Assembly: GCF_014851805.1 (NCBI RefSeq)
Contig: NZ_JACVAK010000002.1
Location: 124,001 to 188,000, forward strand
Source: Pseudoxanthomonas sp. PXM02
GTDB taxonomy: Bacteria; Pseudomonadota; Gammaproteobacteria; Xanthomonadales; Xanthomonadaceae
Length of the DNA stretch: 64,000 nt
Reading direction: 5' to 3'
Shown: positions 31,886 through 41,468 of the stretch, piece by piece
Position numbering within the stretch: the first letter of the stretch is position 1
How the letters are laid out: the number at the start of each line of letters is the position of its first letter
The notes under the pieces: model-generated
Seen by the model: the letters and a program-made list of their open reading frames with translations, nothing else
What the model was told of the DNA's origin: nothing
Database searches by the model: none
Made by a program: the position numbers and the translations under genes

Positions 31886-32941
31886 TTACTCGGGGGGCTG
31901 CGAGGAGTCGCGGATGACCAGGTGCGGGCGGATGCTGGCGGCGGCGAGCATCGGCGTGCCTTCCGGCTGGATCAGCATGGCGGCCGCGGTACGGCCGGTA
32001 TCGCGGGTGTTGCGGCGGACCGAGGTCAGCGAAGGCCACAGCCGGGACGCGAGCGGACTGTCGTCGAACCCGACCACCGACAGCTGGCGCGGGATGCTGA
32101 TGCCGGCGCGCATGGCCACCTTGTAGACGCCTGCGGCCATTTCGTCGTTGCCAGTGAAGATGGCGGTGGGACGGTTCTTGCCGGACAGCAGCTTCTCGGC
32201 GGCGACCACGCCGGACTCGAAGGTATAACCTGCTTCGATGATCCGCGACTTGGGCAATTCCAGGCCGCGCTTGGCCAGCGCCTGCACGAAGCCGTCGGTG
32301 CGCTCGATCGACGACCGGTACGCTGCGGGACCGGTGATCAGCGCGATATCGGTGTGGCCCAGCGACAGCAGGTACTCGGCCGCTTCGGCGGCGCCGTCGC
32401 GGTCGTGCGTCACCACCATGCGCGACGGTTCGTCCATCGATACCGAGGCGATGCGCGTGTAGCGGCAGCCGATCTCGGCCAGCATGTCGGCCAACGCCTG
32501 GTCTTCCGATGCGCGCGGCACCAGCATCACGCCATGCAGCTTCTGTTGCTGCACGAAGCGGCGCACGCCATCGATGTAACCCGGGCTGCGGCTGTCGCAG
32601 GGATGCACGACCAGCTCGAAGCCCGAGTCGCGCAGCGCATCCAGCGCGCCGTACTGCATGTTCACGATGTACTGCGCGGTCGGGTTGTCGTAGACCATGC
32701 CGATCAGGAAGGAGCGGCGGAACGCCAGGCCGCGGGCCATCGGATCGGGCACGTAGCCCACGTCCCGCATCAGCGCTTCGACCTTCTCGCGGGTGTCCTT
32801 ACGGACCAGCGGCGAGTGGTTGATGATGCGGGAGACGGTCTTCTTGGAGACGCCGGAAAGCCGCGCGATGTCGTTGATGGTCGCGGCCTTGCCACCGGTG
32901 GGCAGGGCGGCGGGGGTTTCGGGCTTCTTGCGCGCGGGCAT
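31886..32941 (-). CDS. LacI-family transcriptional regulator of the pectin locus
   Basis: A 351-residue repressor: N-terminal helix-turn-helix [20 protein letters not shown] (about residues 21-40), hinge-linker [13 protein letters not shown], and a periplasmic-binding-protein-like effector domain ([60 protein letters not shown]). It sits between kduI and the dctM end, facing the same way as both. An operator-like motif is found ahead of kduI, the hydratase/TRAP operon with pectate lyase, and the TonB receptor with kdgK. The effector is probably a uronate breakdown product such as 2-keto-3-deoxygluconate, by analogy to KdgR-type regulators. Confidence 0.88.
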   Translation of the reverse strand: MPARKKPETPAALPTGGKAATINDIARLSGVSKKTVSRIINHSPLVRKDTREKVEALMRDVGYVPDPMARGLAFRRSFLIGMVYDNPTAQYIVNMQYGALDALRDSGFELVVHPCDSRSPGYIDGVRRFVQQQKLHGVMLVPRASEDQALADMLAEIGCRYTRIASVSMDEPSRMVVTHDRDGAAEAAEYLLSLGHTDIALITGPAAYRSSIERTDGFVQALAKRGLELPKSRIIEAGYTFESGVVAAEKLLSGKNRPTAIFTGNDEMAAGVYKVAMRAGISIPRQLSVVGFDDSPLASRLWPSLTSVRRNTRDTGRTAAAMLIQPEGTPMLAAASIRPHLVIRDSSQPPE

Positions 32942-33057
32942 GGGGCAGGGCGGGTCCGTTCGTCTGTCGGAAGGATTCTAGCGGCTGGGGATCGGCCCGG
33001 CGCGATAGCGGGAATTACGTGCCGGCGCCTTGCCCGTCCGCACTGCGGGGTTCGGAT

Positions 33058-34341
33058 TCATCCCTTCAGCGCTCGTGGCAGCCAAAGTGACAGTTCGGGG
33101 AACAGGGTCACTACCAGCAGCACCGCCACGCCGGCCAGCCAGAAGGGCCAGATGGTGCGCATGCTCTGGGCGATCGTGATCTTGCCGATGGCCGTGCCAA
33201 TGAACAGCACCGAGCCCACCGGCGGCGTCACCAGACCCAGGCCGCCTGTCAGCACCAGCACCAGCCCGAAGTGGATCGGATCGATGCCGTACGCGCGCGC
33301 GACCGGCAGGAAGATGGGCGTGCAGATGAGGATCATCGGCGCCAGGTCCATGAACGTGCCGAGCAGCAGCAGTACCAGCACGATGAGCAGCAGCACGGTG
33401 TACTTGCTGTGGGCGATGGACTGCAGGGCGTCGACGGCGGCGGCCGGCACCTGCAGGTAGGCGAGCAGCCATCCGAACACGGCGGCGGTGGCGATCACGA
33501 ACAGGATGACGCCCGTCGTGCGTGCGGCGTGGGTCACCGTGCCGAAGAACTCCTTCCACGACAGTTGCCGGTACAGCGCGCTCGTCACCAGCAGCGCATA
33601 GACCACGGCGATGGCGGCGCTCTCTACCGCCGTGAAGATGCCGGCGCGGATGCCGAAGAAGATCAGGCCCACCAGTCCCAGTCCCGGCAGTGCTGCGACC
33701 AGGCGAAGCATCACCGCGCGCATGCCGGGGAAAGGTTCGGTGCCGTAACCCCGCTTGCAGGCCACGGCCCAGCCCGTGACCATCAGGACGGCCGTCATCA
33801 GCAGCGCTGGCACGATACCGGCAGCGAACAGGTCGGCGATGGAAAGGCCACCGCCGGCCGCGGCCGAGAACAGGATCAGGTTGTGCGAGGGCGGCACCAG
33901 CAGCGCCACCAGCGCGGCGGTGATGCTGACGTTGACCGCGAAGTCGCGGTCGTAACCGCGCTTGACCATCTGCGGGATCATCGTCCCGCCCACGGCCGAC
34001 ACGTCGGCGATCGCCGAGCCCGACACGCCGCCGAAGAACAGCGACGACAGGATGCTTACCTGACCCAGGCCACCGCGCAGGCGCCCGACCAGCGAAGCGG
34101 CCAGACTGATCAACCGTTCCGAGATGCCGCCGCGCAGCATGATCTCGCCGGCGAAGATGAAGAGCGGGATCGCGATCAGCGATGCCGAGCCTGTGCCCGA
34201 CGAGATCTGCTGGACCAGCACGATGCTGGGCAGGTCGAGGTAAAGCAGTGTGGCCAGCGATGCGGCAGCCAAGGCATAGGCGACGGGCACACCGATCAGC
34301 AGCAGGATCGCGAAGATCGAGAAGAGCAGGGTGATTGCCAT
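33058..34341 (-). CDS. dctM: TRAP transporter large permease DctM
   Basis: A 427-residue inner-membrane permease with about 12 hydrophobic segments, the normal size for the TRAP large subunit. It starts MAITLLFSIFAILLLIGVPV and shows DctM-type GSGSASLIAIPLFIFAGEIM-like, FFGGVSGSAIADVSAVGG and LVTPPVGSVLFIGTAIGK motifs. It works with DctQ and DctP to import an organic acid or uronate driven by a sodium gradient. Three bases separate it from dctQ, so the two are co-translated. It is the last gene of the hydratase-dctP-dctQ-dctM unit. Confidence 0.95.
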   Translation of the reverse strand: MAITLLFSIFAILLLIGVPVAYALAAASLATLLYLDLPSIVLVQQISSGTGSASLIAIPLFIFAGEIMLRGGISERLISLAASLVGRLRGGLGQVSILSSLFFGGVSGSAIADVSAVGGTMIPQMVKRGYDRDFAVNVSITAALVALLVPPSHNLILFSAAAGGGLSIADLFAAGIVPALLMTAVLMVTGWAVACKRGYGTEPFPGMRAVMLRLVAALPGLGLVGLIFFGIRAGIFTAVESAAIAVVYALLVTSALYRQLSWKEFFGTVTHAARTTGVILFVIATAAVFGWLLAYLQVPAAAVDALQSIAHSKYTVLLLIVLVLLLLGTFMDLAPMILICTPIFLPVARAYGIDPIHFGLVLVLTGGLGLVTPPVGSVLFIGTAIGKITIAQSMRTIWPFWLAGVAVLLVVTLFPELSLWLPRALKG

Positions 34342-34344
34342 GGG

Positions 34345-34863
34345 TCAGCGGGCCTCGTCGTTCAACGGCGCGCGCAGCACCAGGAGCAGTCGGTACAGGG
34401 CGAACACCACCATCAGCACGCCCCCGATCGCGAGGGGCAGATAGCCGATGCTTTGCGGCATCGAGGCGCCTGCGATGCGGATATCCAGTCCGTCCATCAG
34501 CAGTACCGCACCCCAATACGCCATCACGCCACCGATGGCCGCGATCACCAGCGGCGACAGGGCATGCAACAGCCGCTTCAGGCGGGGCCCCACTGCATCG
34601 GCCAGCAGGAAGAAGCCGAAATGGCGATTGGTGTGGACGCCTGCAGCGGCACCGAGGCTCATGGCGGTGGTCAGCAACAGCACGGTGACCGGCTCGGTCC
34701 AACTGGGCGAGTCGTTGATGACGTAACGGGCAATCACCTGCCAGCCCTGCACGGCCACCAGGCCCAGCAGCGCGACGACCGCAACCGCGACCGCGGCATT
34801 GGACAGCAGGTCCATGCCGCGCTGCAGCGGCGTGGCGGGAGGTGGCGTGGATTCTTCGGACAT
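34345..34863 (-). CDS. dctQ: TRAP transporter small permease DctQ
   Basis: A 172-residue protein with four hydrophobic segments, the DctQ layout: VAVVALLGLVAVQGWQVIAR, ARYVINDSPSWTEPVTVLLL, then GVHTNRHFGFFLLADAVGP and two later helices. The WTEP and NRHFGF motifs are family-typical. It bridges the binding protein and the large permease. The start MSEESTPPP lies nine bases after dctP. Confidence 0.92.
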   Translation of the reverse strand: MSEESTPPPATPLQRGMDLLSNAAVAVAVVALLGLVAVQGWQVIARYVINDSPSWTEPVTVLLLTTAMSLGAAAGVHTNRHFGFFLLADAVGPRLKRLLHALSPLVIAAIGGVMAYWGAVLLMDGLDIRIAGASMPQSIGYLPLAIGGVLMVVFALYRLLLVLRAPLNDEAR

Positions 34864-34872
34864 CGTCGGTTC

Positions 34873-35868
34873 TCAGGCCAGGTCGCGGATGCGGCGGTAC
34901 AGCGCGTCGATCGCCGGGTCGTTGCGGTACTCGGACAGCAGCGGCTGCGAGGCGCGCGCGAAGGCGGCCAGATCCGCCTCGTTGTGCTTCACGCCCGCCG
35001 CAAATACGGCTTCCCTTGCCTTGGCTTCCGACGCATCCCACAACGAACGCATCACGCCGACCGACTGGCGCGCGGTCTCGATCAGCAGCGCGCGATCACG
35101 TGGCTGCAGGCCTTCCAGCGTGCGTTGCGACACCAGCAGCACGTCAGGTGCATACGAATGGTTGGTCTGCGACCAGTAGTGCGCCGCCTCGAAATGGCGG
35201 CTGGAGTGGAAGCTGCGGATGTTGTTCTCCGCACCGTCGATCATGTGCGTCTCCAGGCCGGAGAACACCTCGCCCAGGGACAGCGGTGTGGGATTGGCGC
35301 CGAACAGGCGCAGCATGCGGATGAAGATGTCCGACACCGGCACCCGGATCTTCAGTCCATGCAGGTCGGTGGGTGCATTGATGGCGTGCTTGGTGTTGTA
35401 GAAGCAGCGGGCGCCGGAATCGTAGATGGCCAGGCCCACCAGTCCCCGCTTGGCGAATCCATCCAGCACCGCCTGGCCGATACCCCCATCCATCGCGCGC
35501 CGCATGTGCGGCACCGAATCGAAAACGTAGGGCAGGCACAGCGCCTGGGTCAGCGGGAATGCGTTGTTCAACGCGCCGGCGTACACGCGGGTGATGTCGA
35601 TGGCACCGAAGCGCGCCATGTCGATGGCTTCCGACTCGCGACCCAGCTGGCCCGAGTGGTACTGGCGCAGCGTCACCCGCCCACCGGTCTCGCGCGCCAT
35701 CGTGTCGCCGATCCAGCGCACGGCTTCCACCGTCGGATAGTCCTTCACGTGCACGTCGGTCGCGGTCAGCACGTGCCGGCCCTCGTCGGCCAGGACGTGC
35801 TTCCCTGCCAAGGGCAGGGAAGCCGCGACGCCGAGTCCGCCGGCCAGGAAACGACGACGATTCATCAT
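34873..35868 (-). CDS. dctP: TRAP transporter substrate-binding protein DctP
   Basis: A 331-residue periplasmic solute receptor. The signal starts MMNRRRFLAGGLGVAASLPL, a Tat-like twin-arginine leader. The body has DctP-type features: ETGGRVTLRQYHSGQLGRE, ARFGAIDITRVYAGALNNAF, YNTKHAINAPTDLHGLKIRV with the carboxylate-binding Arg, and GLETHMIDGAENNIRSFHSS. The context suggests a uronate or oligogalacturonate ligand. The ATG at 35868 overlaps the stop of the upstream hydratase gene (ATGA), which fixes the start. Confidence 0.93.
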   Translation of the reverse strand: MMNRRRFLAGGLGVAASLPLAGKHVLADEGRHVLTATDVHVKDYPTVEAVRWIGDTMARETGGRVTLRQYHSGQLGRESEAIDMARFGAIDITRVYAGALNNAFPLTQALCLPYVFDSVPHMRRAMDGGIGQAVLDGFAKRGLVGLAIYDSGARCFYNTKHAINAPTDLHGLKIRVPVSDIFIRMLRLFGANPTPLSLGEVFSGLETHMIDGAENNIRSFHSSRHFEAAHYWSQTNHSYAPDVLLVSQRTLEGLQPRDRALLIETARQSVGVMRSLWDASEAKAREAVFAAGVKHNEADLAAFARASQPLLSEYRNDPAIDALYRRIRDLA

Positions 35869-36710
35869 GCGCGCCAGTCTCCCTCGTCCTTCGGTGTCGC
35901 AGCCGCGGCCAGGCATTCGATGCTGCCATGTCCATCGAAGTCGATGCGGGCCTGCTGGCCCGGCAGGATGTCGTGGATGCCGGTCGCATTGCCCGTGGCG
36001 ATCAGGTCGCCGGCCTTGAGTGGCCGGCCGCGACGCGCGGAACGCGCCAGCGCGAACGCGAACGCCGCACGCAGGCCGCCGGGCAGCGTGGTGGCACCTC
36101 CCTGGCCGACCTGCCGGCCATCGATCCAGGTAGAGCAGGTCAACGACGCATCGCTGCGCTCTGTCCAGGCGGGAATCTCGGGACCCACCACCAGCCCGTT
36201 GTTGTTGCCGAAGTCCGACACGACCACGCGGGGGCCCAGCTGGTTGATCGTGGCCAGCGGACTGCTGGCCACCTCCATGCCGATGAACAATGTCGAAGGC
36301 ACCGCAGCGGCTTCGTCCGGCGTCCAGTCGGTCTTGTCGGCCGGCGCGTCGGCGTCGAGACGCAGCACGTACTCCGCTTCCACGGCACCGAAGCCGCCGG
36401 CGAAGATCTGGAACACCGAATGACTACCGGTAGTCATCTGCAGCTGTCGCGCGAAGATCGGGCCCAGCAGGCGCTCGTCGCCGGATGCATCGCGTCGTTC
36501 CGGGGCGATGAAGCCCACCTTCCAGCCCACCACCTGGTCCGGCCATTGCGCGATCGCCAGATCCTGCACGCGGTAGGCGGTGACCAGGTCTTCCGGAATC
36601 TCGCCGGGAAACCCGGTCAGGGCACGCCCCTGGCGCCGCGCGCCGACAAAACTGTCCGCGATGGCGGCCAGGATGGGCGCGTCGGCGTGGGCGTTGCGGT
36701 CGTTACTCAA
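35865..36710 (-). CDS. 2-keto-4-pentenoate hydratase-like (MhpD/FAH) protein
   Basis: A 281-residue enzyme of the fumarylacetoacetate-hydrolase superfamily: VGWKVGFIAPERRD, FGAVEAEYVLRLDADAPADK with the metal-binding acid residues, IGMEVASSPLATINQLGP, and LKAGDLIATGNATGIHDILP. The family hydrates or cleaves 2-keto acids. In this operon it may act on a sugar-acid intermediate, but the reaction is not known. The start is read as TTG at 36710, because GGGGAG lies just upstream. The longer open frame to an ATG at 36818 would run across the operator and divergent promoter. First gene of the TRAP operon. Confidence 0.8.
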   Translation of the reverse strand: MSNDRNAHADAPILAAIADSFVGARRQGRALTGFPGEIPEDLVTAYRVQDLAIAQWPDQVVGWKVGFIAPERRDASGDERLLGPIFARQLQMTTGSHSVFQIFAGGFGAVEAEYVLRLDADAPADKTDWTPDEAAAVPSTLFIGMEVASSPLATINQLGPRVVVSDFGNNNGLVVGPEIPAWTERSDASLTCSTWIDGRQVGQGGATTLPGGLRAAFAFALARSARRGRPLKAGDLIATGNATGIHDILPGQQARIDFDGHGSIECLAAAATPKDEGDWRA

Positions 36711-36773
36711 GTGGGCTCTCCCCGCTGCGTTTGTTGCACCGCCGAGTGACAGTGCAGGCTGATGGCCTGTATA

Positions 36774-36791
36774 TGGTAAACCGGTGTCATT
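36774..36791. promoter_or_regulatory. Predicted LacI-family operator between hydratase/TRAP operon and pectate lyase
   Basis: TGGTAAACCGGTGTCATT shares CCGGTGTCATT exactly with the site ahead of kduI. It is 63 bases upstream of the hydratase start and 68 bases upstream of the pectate lyase start, so one site could control both divergent units. Confidence 0.7.
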
Positions 36792-36859
36792 GACAATGTG
36801 CACTGCCGCAAAATCCATCCCGATGCCACGATGCGTCGCTTACTCCTGGGAGGGAGCCA

Positions 36860-38215
36860 ATGCTTGATACCCGTTCAACCGCGTCGATGCGGTCCCGAAG
36901 GCTGGTCCGCGGCGCGGTCGCCCTGCTGATCGCGTTCGCCACGACCACCGCATGGGCGGCCGAAACGCGTCCCCTCGCATTCCCGGGCGCCCAGGGCGCA
37001 GCGGCGCATACGCCCGGTGGACGCGGCGGCAAGATCGTCCGCGTCACCACCCTGGCGGCGGACGGTCCCGGTTCGTTCAAGGAAGCGGTGACCGGCAGCG
37101 GGCCGCGCATCGTGGTGTTCGAGGTCGGTGGCGTGATCGACCTGGGTATGAAGGAGTTGCGCATCACCGAGCCCTTCCTGACCATCGCCGGCCAGACCGC
37201 GCCGCATCCCGGCGTCACCATCATCAAAGGCGGGCTGACCATCGCCACGCATGACGTGGTGGTCCGCCACATCCGCATCCGGCCGGGCGACGGTGGCATG
37301 CCGACGCGGTCCGGCGACATCGACGCCATCACCACCGTGCGCGGCGCCCATGACGTGATCGTCGATCATTGCTCGCTCACCTGGGCGACGGACGAGAATC
37401 TCAGCGCTTCCAGCACGCGCTTCCATGGCGAGAACGAAGCCGAGTGGATGGCCAATGCCTCGCGCCGGATCACCTACAGCAACAACATCGTCAGCGAAGG
37501 GCTGGCGCATTCCACCCACCCCAAGGGCGAGCACTCGAAGGGCTCGCTGATCCACGATCACGTGAACGACGTGCTGATCGTCGGCAATCTCTACGCGCAC
37601 AACTACGAACGCAGTCCGCTGTTCAAGGGCGGTGCACGCGGACAGGTGATCAACAACCTGATCTACAACCCGGGGCAACGCGCGATCCACTACAACCTGA
37701 TCGCGGAAGAGTGGCTGGGCCACCCGTACTCGAAGGGCGAGATGGCCGTGCGTGGCAATGTCATGCGCGCCGGCAAGTCGACCGAGCCACTCGCCTTCAT
37801 GATGATCGGCGGTTCGGGCGACCTGGATCTCTACGCGCAGGACAACCTGGTGGTCGATCGCGTCGGCCACAAGACCATCCAGGAGACCGGCAGCTACACC
37901 ACGGCACCGGTGAAGTTGAATCGCGTGAAGCAGGCGCCGCCACTGCCGTTTGGTGTCAACCTGCTACCGTCGGACAAGGTGCAGGACACGGTCATTGAAA
38001 CCGTCGGCGCCACGCCCTGGAACCGCGACCTGATCGATCGCCGCATCGTCGCCGACGTCATCGAAGGGCGCGGCGAGATCATCGACAGCCAGGAACAGGT
38101 CGGCGGCTATCCGCAGTACAAGGAAGCCCGCAAGGCATTCGTCGAGAGCGAATGGAATCTCGAGGTGATGGAGCCGGTGTCCGGCAGTTATCCGCGGGGA
38201 GAACCGCTGAGGTAA
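36860..38215 (+). CDS. Pectate lyase (PL1-type)
   Basis: A 451-residue exported lyase (signal peptide ends TAWAAE) with the parallel beta-helix plan of PL1 pectate lyases. It opens FPGAQGAAAHTPGGRGGKIV, has TLAADGPGSFKEAVTGSGPR, IVVFEVGGVIDLGMKELRI, VRHIRIRPGD and IVDHCSLTWATDENLS, whose Asp/His positions match the calcium and substrate sites. It cleaves polygalacturonate by beta-elimination to unsaturated oligomers that feed KduI. The ATG is preceded by GGGAGGGAG. A terminator follows. It diverges from the TRAP operon across a shared operator-like site. Confidence 0.9.
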   Translation: MLDTRSTASMRSRRLVRGAVALLIAFATTTAWAAETRPLAFPGAQGAAAHTPGGRGGKIVRVTTLAADGPGSFKEAVTGSGPRIVVFEVGGVIDLGMKELRITEPFLTIAGQTAPHPGVTIIKGGLTIATHDVVVRHIRIRPGDGGMPTRSGDIDAITTVRGAHDVIVDHCSLTWATDENLSASSTRFHGENEAEWMANASRRITYSNNIVSEGLAHSTHPKGEHSKGSLIHDHVNDVLIVGNLYAHNYERSPLFKGGARGQVINNLIYNPGQRAIHYNLIAEEWLGHPYSKGEMAVRGNVMRAGKSTEPLAFMMIGGSGDLDLYAQDNLVVDRVGHKTIQETGSYTTAPVKLNRVKQAPPLPFGVNLLPSDKVQDTVIETVGATPWNRDLIDRRIVADVIEGRGEIIDSQEQVGGYPQYKEARKAFVESEWNLEVMEPVSGSYPRGEPLR

Positions 38216-38270
38216 GTCGCCGGAACAGTCTGCTGGAATGTGCGTCGCGCTGACGACACCTCCCTGATCA

Positions 38271-38302
38271 GAAGGCCCGCCGACAGGCGGGCCTTCTTCT
38301 TT
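38271..38302 (+). terminator. Terminator after pectate lyase
   Basis: GAAGGCCCGCC/GGCGGGCCTTC form an 11-bp stem with a four-base loop, followed by TTCTTT. Confidence 0.85.
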
Positions 38303-38303
38303 G

Positions 38304-38529
38304 CCTTCCGTAGCGCGATCGGCTGGCATTGATCGGTAGTGCGGCGAGGCTGCCCATGCCTTACGTGGACGCGTGCAGAGAGCGCTCGACGCAATGGTGG
38401 GGCGCGATGCACTGAGTCTTCGCACCAACGCACCCGCCGGCGCGGCGTCGGATCCTGCCGCTCGCGCGCATCGCTGTCAGTCCTCCCTGATGGAACTAGG
38501 GCTGGACGTCGGGTATTGCAGCGGGCAAG
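38304..38529. other. Intergenic stretch between convergent genes, no gene seen
   Basis: With the flanking terminators, about 385 bases separate the pectate lyase stop from the receptor stop. No reading frame with a start, ribosome-binding site and recognisable protein was found, and no RNA structure other than the two terminators. Confidence 0.5.
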
Positions 38530-38562
38530 AAAAAGCCCGGCCAGGAGAGGTGGCCGGGCTTT
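38530..38562 (-). terminator. Terminator of the TonB receptor gene
   Basis: AAAGCCCGGCC/GGCCGGGCTTT form a stem around a nine-base loop, followed on the minus strand by TTTTTC. Confidence 0.85.
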
Positions 38563-38600
38563 GGTGCCCCCCCAAGAAGGAGGGGCGGGACTGTGTTGCA

Positions 38601-41372
38601 TCAGAACTTGTAGCGGAAACCCAGCATGTACTGGCGACCGGTGTGGGTGTACGCGATCGACCGATCACCTGCCGTGTCCATCCACATGTCGGTCCACTCG
38701 TCGGTCAGGTTCAGGCCTTCCAGCGAGATCGTCAGCTTGTCGGTGATGTTGTACGACAAGGAAGCATCCACGGTGGTGAACTCCGACGTCGCCTCGACGT
38801 CGCTGCCTTCGCGCCCCGGAATGGTATTGACGAATTCATCGCGGTACGCGGCGGAAACGCGGGCCGAGAACTTGTTGTTGTCGTAGTACAGCGTGGCGTT
38901 CCAGGCGTTCTTGGACAGCCCGACCAGCGGTCCCTTTACTGTCGGCACGCCGGCAGCACTGAGGTACTGGATGTCGGAGTCGACGTAGGTGTAGTTCAGC
39001 TGCACACCAAAGTCTTTCCAGAAGCCTGGCAGGAAGGTGAAGGGTTGCTGGTAGCTGAGTTCGTAGCCACGCAGTTCGCCACCCGGCGTGTTCAGCGGTT
39101 GATTGAAGGTGAAGATGTCCTCGGGCGTGGCGATGGTGCCGTTGAGCAGCTCGTTGGGGAGCCCCGAGGTGTTGTAGGGACGGCTTTCGCGCGAGTTCTG
39201 GATGTAGCTGTCGATATCCTTGTAGAACAGGCCCAACGACAGCAGCGCCTCGTTGGTGAAGTACCACTCGAGGTTGAGGTCCAGGGTCTTGGCACGGAAC
39301 GGCTCGAGCTTAGGATTGCCGGTGGTGACCGTGAAGGCACCGCCGGAAGCACTGACCGTCGCGCCGGGATTGAGGAAGCCGAGGTTTGGGCGCGTCATCA
39401 CTTCGGCGCCCGCCAGGCGGACCACGAAGTCGGACGTGATCTCTGCCGCCAGATTGAACGAGGGCAGGGTATCGCTGTATTCGTGGACCACTTGGGTAGG
39501 TACCGCCACCGCACCCAGGAATGACCAGCCGTCGCTCGTGAGCTTGGTGTCCACGCGGCGGACACCGACGTTGCCGCGCACCGGAACCGAGCCGACGTCG
39601 AAGTTGAAGTCGCCCTGCACGTAGTAACCAAGGCTCTTCTCGTTGACGGTGCGGTTGTTCGCCGCGAGCGACGACAGGTTGTCGTAGACCTCGTAGATAC
39701 CGGTACCGTCATGGATGCCCAGCGCTTGCTGGAAGGCGTTGACGTCCGGCACCAGCCAGCGGTTCACGCCACCGGCGCCGATGCCGTAGGTACCGAACTG
39801 CCGCAGGAGCGTCGCCAGCGTCGCGCTCGTCATTGCCGGGACGGCCGTTTCGTTCGAGCGACGCCATTCCTTCGACTCGAAGGTGTAGTCCTTGTGGTGG
39901 ACACCGCCCTTCAGGGTGAAGTAGGACGAAGCGATCCACGTCAGGTCGATCTGCTGCGCGTCGTAGTCGTTGCTCGTCGACTGCGGACGCAGGCGGATCT
40001 CCGCGAGCGTCCAGCCGTTCGGATCCAGCGGGTCCATGTTGCCGTAGTTGAATACCGGCAAACGGCTGTTGCCGCGGTAATCCCACGAGTATCCGTCGAC
40101 ATCGAACTTGTCCATGATGACGGTGGTCTGGATCGGGTTCTCATAGGTCGACCTGACACCGCCGAGCAGCGCATGCATGGACAATGAGTCGTTGAAGCGG
40201 TGCCGAAGCTCCGCGCCCCACTGCTTGAACTCGGTGGTCTGCTCGTCGTAACGCCCCTCGGAGCGGATGTCGACGTTGTCGAACAGGCCGTACACCAGGT
40301 TGCCGTTGGCATCGATCTCGCCGTCACGCACGATCGTGTTCTGCTTGCCGGCCGGATTGGTCCGGCTGAACGAGACGGCGTTGATGTTGTCCTGGTAGCG
40401 ATTCGCGTCGAAGCGTGCATACAGTGCATCGAACGAGAGTTCGGTGTCGGCGCTCGGCTTGAACTGCAGCGACCCGGTGACGCCGATGCGCTCCTGATCG
40501 TGCAGGTAGACGTTGTAGCGGGGGATGCGCGGATGGAATACGTTCGGATCCAGGGCCGCGGTGTACGGGGAGCTGGGATTGAAGAAGTTGGTACCGCTCT
40601 GGGCGGTCCACCAGCGCACGGAATCCGAGCCCTCTTCGATCACCTTGCGATCGGTGTACGCCACCGACAGCAGGGCGCCGATCGTGTTGTCTGCGAAGGT
40701 GTTGCTGATCAGGAACGTACCGCGTGGATCGGTTTCTTCCAGCAGGTCGTTGTAACTGGCCTGGCCGCCGACGACCATCGTGAAGCCGTCGTAATCGAAC
40801 GGGCGCGCCGTGCGCAGGTCGACTGTCGCACCGAGTGAGCCTTCTTCGGTGTCGGCCGACGAAGTCTTGCGCACCACCAGTTGGCTGAACAGCTCGGACG
40901 CGAACGTATTGAAGTCGAAACCGCGACCGCGATTGACGCCGCCAGCGGTGTCGGTGCCGCCGCCGGTGGCCAGTGCTTCGATCCCGTTGATGCGGACGCG
41001 GGTGAACTGCGGGCCAAGGCCGCGCACGGAGATGTTGCGACCTTCACCGCCGTCGCGGGTGATCGACACGCCGGGAATGCGCTGCAACGACTCGGCGAGA
41101 TTGAGGTCCGGGAAGTCGGCGATGTCCTCGGCGACGATGGCATCCACCACGCCGGCCTCGCCACGCTTGATGTCCATCGCCTTCTCCAGGCTGGCGCGGT
41201 AGCCCGTCACGCTGATCGTGTCGAGCGTGGTGTCCACGGCCTCCTGTGTGGCTTCTGCAGGTGCCTGTGTCGTCTCCTGGGCGTGAGCGGCCGCGGTCAT
41301 CTGCAGCGCCAGCCCGATCGAAACGGCAAGCAAGGTAACCGGTGTCTTCCGGCGGTAGTGACGTACTGGCAT
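38601..41372 (-). CDS. TonB-dependent receptor of the pectin locus
   Basis: A 923-residue outer-membrane transporter. The signal peptide (MPVRHYRRKTPVTLLAVSIG onward) ends AAAHAQE. The plug has TISVTGYRASLEKAMDIKRG, AESLQRIPGVSITRDGGEG and VRGLGPQFTRVRINGIEAL, the TonB receptor subtype associated with carbohydrate uptake in xanthomonads and Caulobacter. The C-terminus is ...GRQYMLGFRYKF. Its gene faces the terminators of the pectate lyase and diverges from kdgK over a predicted operator, so oligogalacturonide uptake is the likely role. GGAGGGGAGGAAC precedes the ATG. Confidence 0.92.
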   Translation of the reverse strand: MPVRHYRRKTPVTLLAVSIGLALQMTAAAHAQETTQAPAEATQEAVDTTLDTISVTGYRASLEKAMDIKRGEAGVVDAIVAEDIADFPDLNLAESLQRIPGVSITRDGGEGRNISVRGLGPQFTRVRINGIEALATGGGTDTAGGVNRGRGFDFNTFASELFSQLVVRKTSSADTEEGSLGATVDLRTARPFDYDGFTMVVGGQASYNDLLEETDPRGTFLISNTFADNTIGALLSVAYTDRKVIEEGSDSVRWWTAQSGTNFFNPSSPYTAALDPNVFHPRIPRYNVYLHDQERIGVTGSLQFKPSADTELSFDALYARFDANRYQDNINAVSFSRTNPAGKQNTIVRDGEIDANGNLVYGLFDNVDIRSEGRYDEQTTEFKQWGAELRHRFNDSLSMHALLGGVRSTYENPIQTTVIMDKFDVDGYSWDYRGNSRLPVFNYGNMDPLDPNGWTLAEIRLRPQSTSNDYDAQQIDLTWIASSYFTLKGGVHHKDYTFESKEWRRSNETAVPAMTSATLATLLRQFGTYGIGAGGVNRWLVPDVNAFQQALGIHDGTGIYEVYDNLSSLAANNRTVNEKSLGYYVQGDFNFDVGSVPVRGNVGVRRVDTKLTSDGWSFLGAVAVPTQVVHEYSDTLPSFNLAAEITSDFVVRLAGAEVMTRPNLGFLNPGATVSASGGAFTVTTGNPKLEPFRAKTLDLNLEWYFTNEALLSLGLFYKDIDSYIQNSRESRPYNTSGLPNELLNGTIATPEDIFTFNQPLNTPGGELRGYELSYQQPFTFLPGFWKDFGVQLNYTYVDSDIQYLSAAGVPTVKGPLVGLSKNAWNATLYYDNNKFSARVSAAYRDEFVNTIPGREGSDVEATSEFTTVDASLSYNITDKLTISLEGLNLTDEWTDMWMDTAGDRSIAYTHTGRQYMLGFRYKF

Positions 41373-41468
41373 GTTCCTCCCCTCCTCAAGGGACCATGGC
41401 CGCGCGTAGCGACTGTTTTGTTGGTAAAAGCGCTTGATTTCCCTGTTCGAATCTTGCCTGGGTGATAA

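Noticed and set aside
32978-35041. A long Arg/Gly/Ala/Pro-rich frame on the minus strand covering dctM and dctQ
   Set aside because: It is another frame of the same strand as the dctM/dctQ genes and shows the typical shifted-codon composition, with no domain of its own.
33271-36423. A very long open frame antisense to the TRAP/hydratase genes
   Set aside because: It is rich in Arg, His, Gln and Asp in the pattern of an antisense frame of a high-GC gene, contains no recognisable domain, and lies opposite well-supported dctMQP. Similar long antisense frames oppose the receptor at 17401-20271 and the symporter at 43600-46035.
41334-41346. GGTAACCGGTGTC, resembling the pectin operator
   Set aside because: It lies in the coding sequence for the receptor's signal peptide and lacks the conserved TCATT end, so it is not counted as an operator.
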